A DNA stretch of 64,000 bases, from NCBI RefSeq assembly GCF_003846135.1, contig NZ_RHHM01000009.1, positions 122,550 to 186,549 of the forward strand, read 5' to 3'. Below, one piece after another: positions 63,907-64,000 of the stretch. Position 1 is the first letter of the stretch; each line of letters starts with the position of its first letter. A program made the position numbers and the translations under genes. The DNA is from Erwinia psidii (lineage in GTDB: Bacteria; Pseudomonadota; Gammaproteobacteria; Enterobacterales; Enterobacteriaceae). The notes below the pieces were generated by a model. That model did no database searches, had not been told where the DNA came from, and saw only the letters and a list, made by a program, of their open reading frames with translations.

Positions 63907-64000
63907 AAATTGAAGAGTTTGATCATGGCTCAGATTGAACGCTGGCGGCAGGCCTAACACATGCAAGTCGAACGGTAGCGGGAAGAAGCTTGCTTCTTTG
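63907..64000 (+). rRNA. rrs: 16S ribosomal RNA, 5' end
   Basis: The sequence from AAATTGAAGAGTTTGATCAT onward is the conserved 5' end of 16S rRNA, including the region of the universal 27F primer site. Ninety-four bases are present; the gene runs past the right edge. The V1 region has begun (GGTAGCGGGAAGAAGCTTGC), which fits Enterobacterales but is too short for genus assignment. Confidence 0.97.

Overview
The window is chromosomal DNA from a member of the Enterobacterales, probably near Erwinia/Pantoea. Almost every protein is close in sequence and length to its Escherichia coli counterpart. Gene order also follows the E. coli segment that runs from mrcA-hof-aroKB-dam through crp, kefGB, the tus and str operons, S10-spc-alpha and trkA-def-dprA to an rRNA operon. 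The genus is inference. The last 94 bases are the 5' end of a 16S rRNA gene. It is mainly a housekeeping region.

Layout. 1-3962: the 5' end of mrcA, diverging from hofMNOPQ (PilM/N/O/P/Q-like DNA-uptake proteins). 4332-10453: aroK-aroB-damX-dam-rpe-gph-trpS. 10487-13633: an unrecognised secreted protein, a lone cytosine deaminase (codA) and tsgA, where E. coli has nirBDC-cysG. 13908-19276: ppiA, pabA and argD, then yhfK and crp on the other strand. 19586-23109: yhfA, prkB, yheU-yheT and a LysE-family exporter. 23517-31196: yheS, the KefG-KefB potassium efflux pair, yheV, slyD, slyX, fkpA and yheO. 31196-32236: tusDCB. 32363-36760: the str operon (rpsL-rpsG-fusA-tuf). 37119-42070: the S10 operon. 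44434-49959: the spc operon, including secY. 50096-52950: the alpha operon, including rpoA. 53064-58947: yhdN, zntR, a frameshifted arfA, then mscL-trkA-rsmB-fmt-def on the minus strand. 59065-63384: dprA-smg-yrdD-tsaC-aroE-yrdB, converging with yrdA. 63547-64000: rrn promoters P1 and P2, boxA and rrs.

Control elements that can be read include the str, S10, spc and rrn promoters. There are ribosomal-protein feedback regions for S7, L4, S8 and S4. A tandem pair of ARG boxes lies before argD and a CRP-like site between tsgA and ppiA. There are many intrinsic terminators, several shared by convergent genes.

The main departure from the expected plan is between rpsQ and rplN. A strong terminator follows rpsQ. 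Next comes about 1.9 kb of decayed minus-strand GH3 beta-glucosidase gene with frameshifts, an in-frame stop and an internal deletion. A second hairpin and the spc promoter follow. Other points of interest are an apparent one-base deletion in arfA with its perfect hairpin intact, a CATGAC hexamer repeat in the slyD tail, a shortened DamX linker, and direct tuf-rpsJ adjacency without bfd-bfr. I found no convincing new multi-gene system, CRISPR array, tRNA, prophage or insertion sequence.
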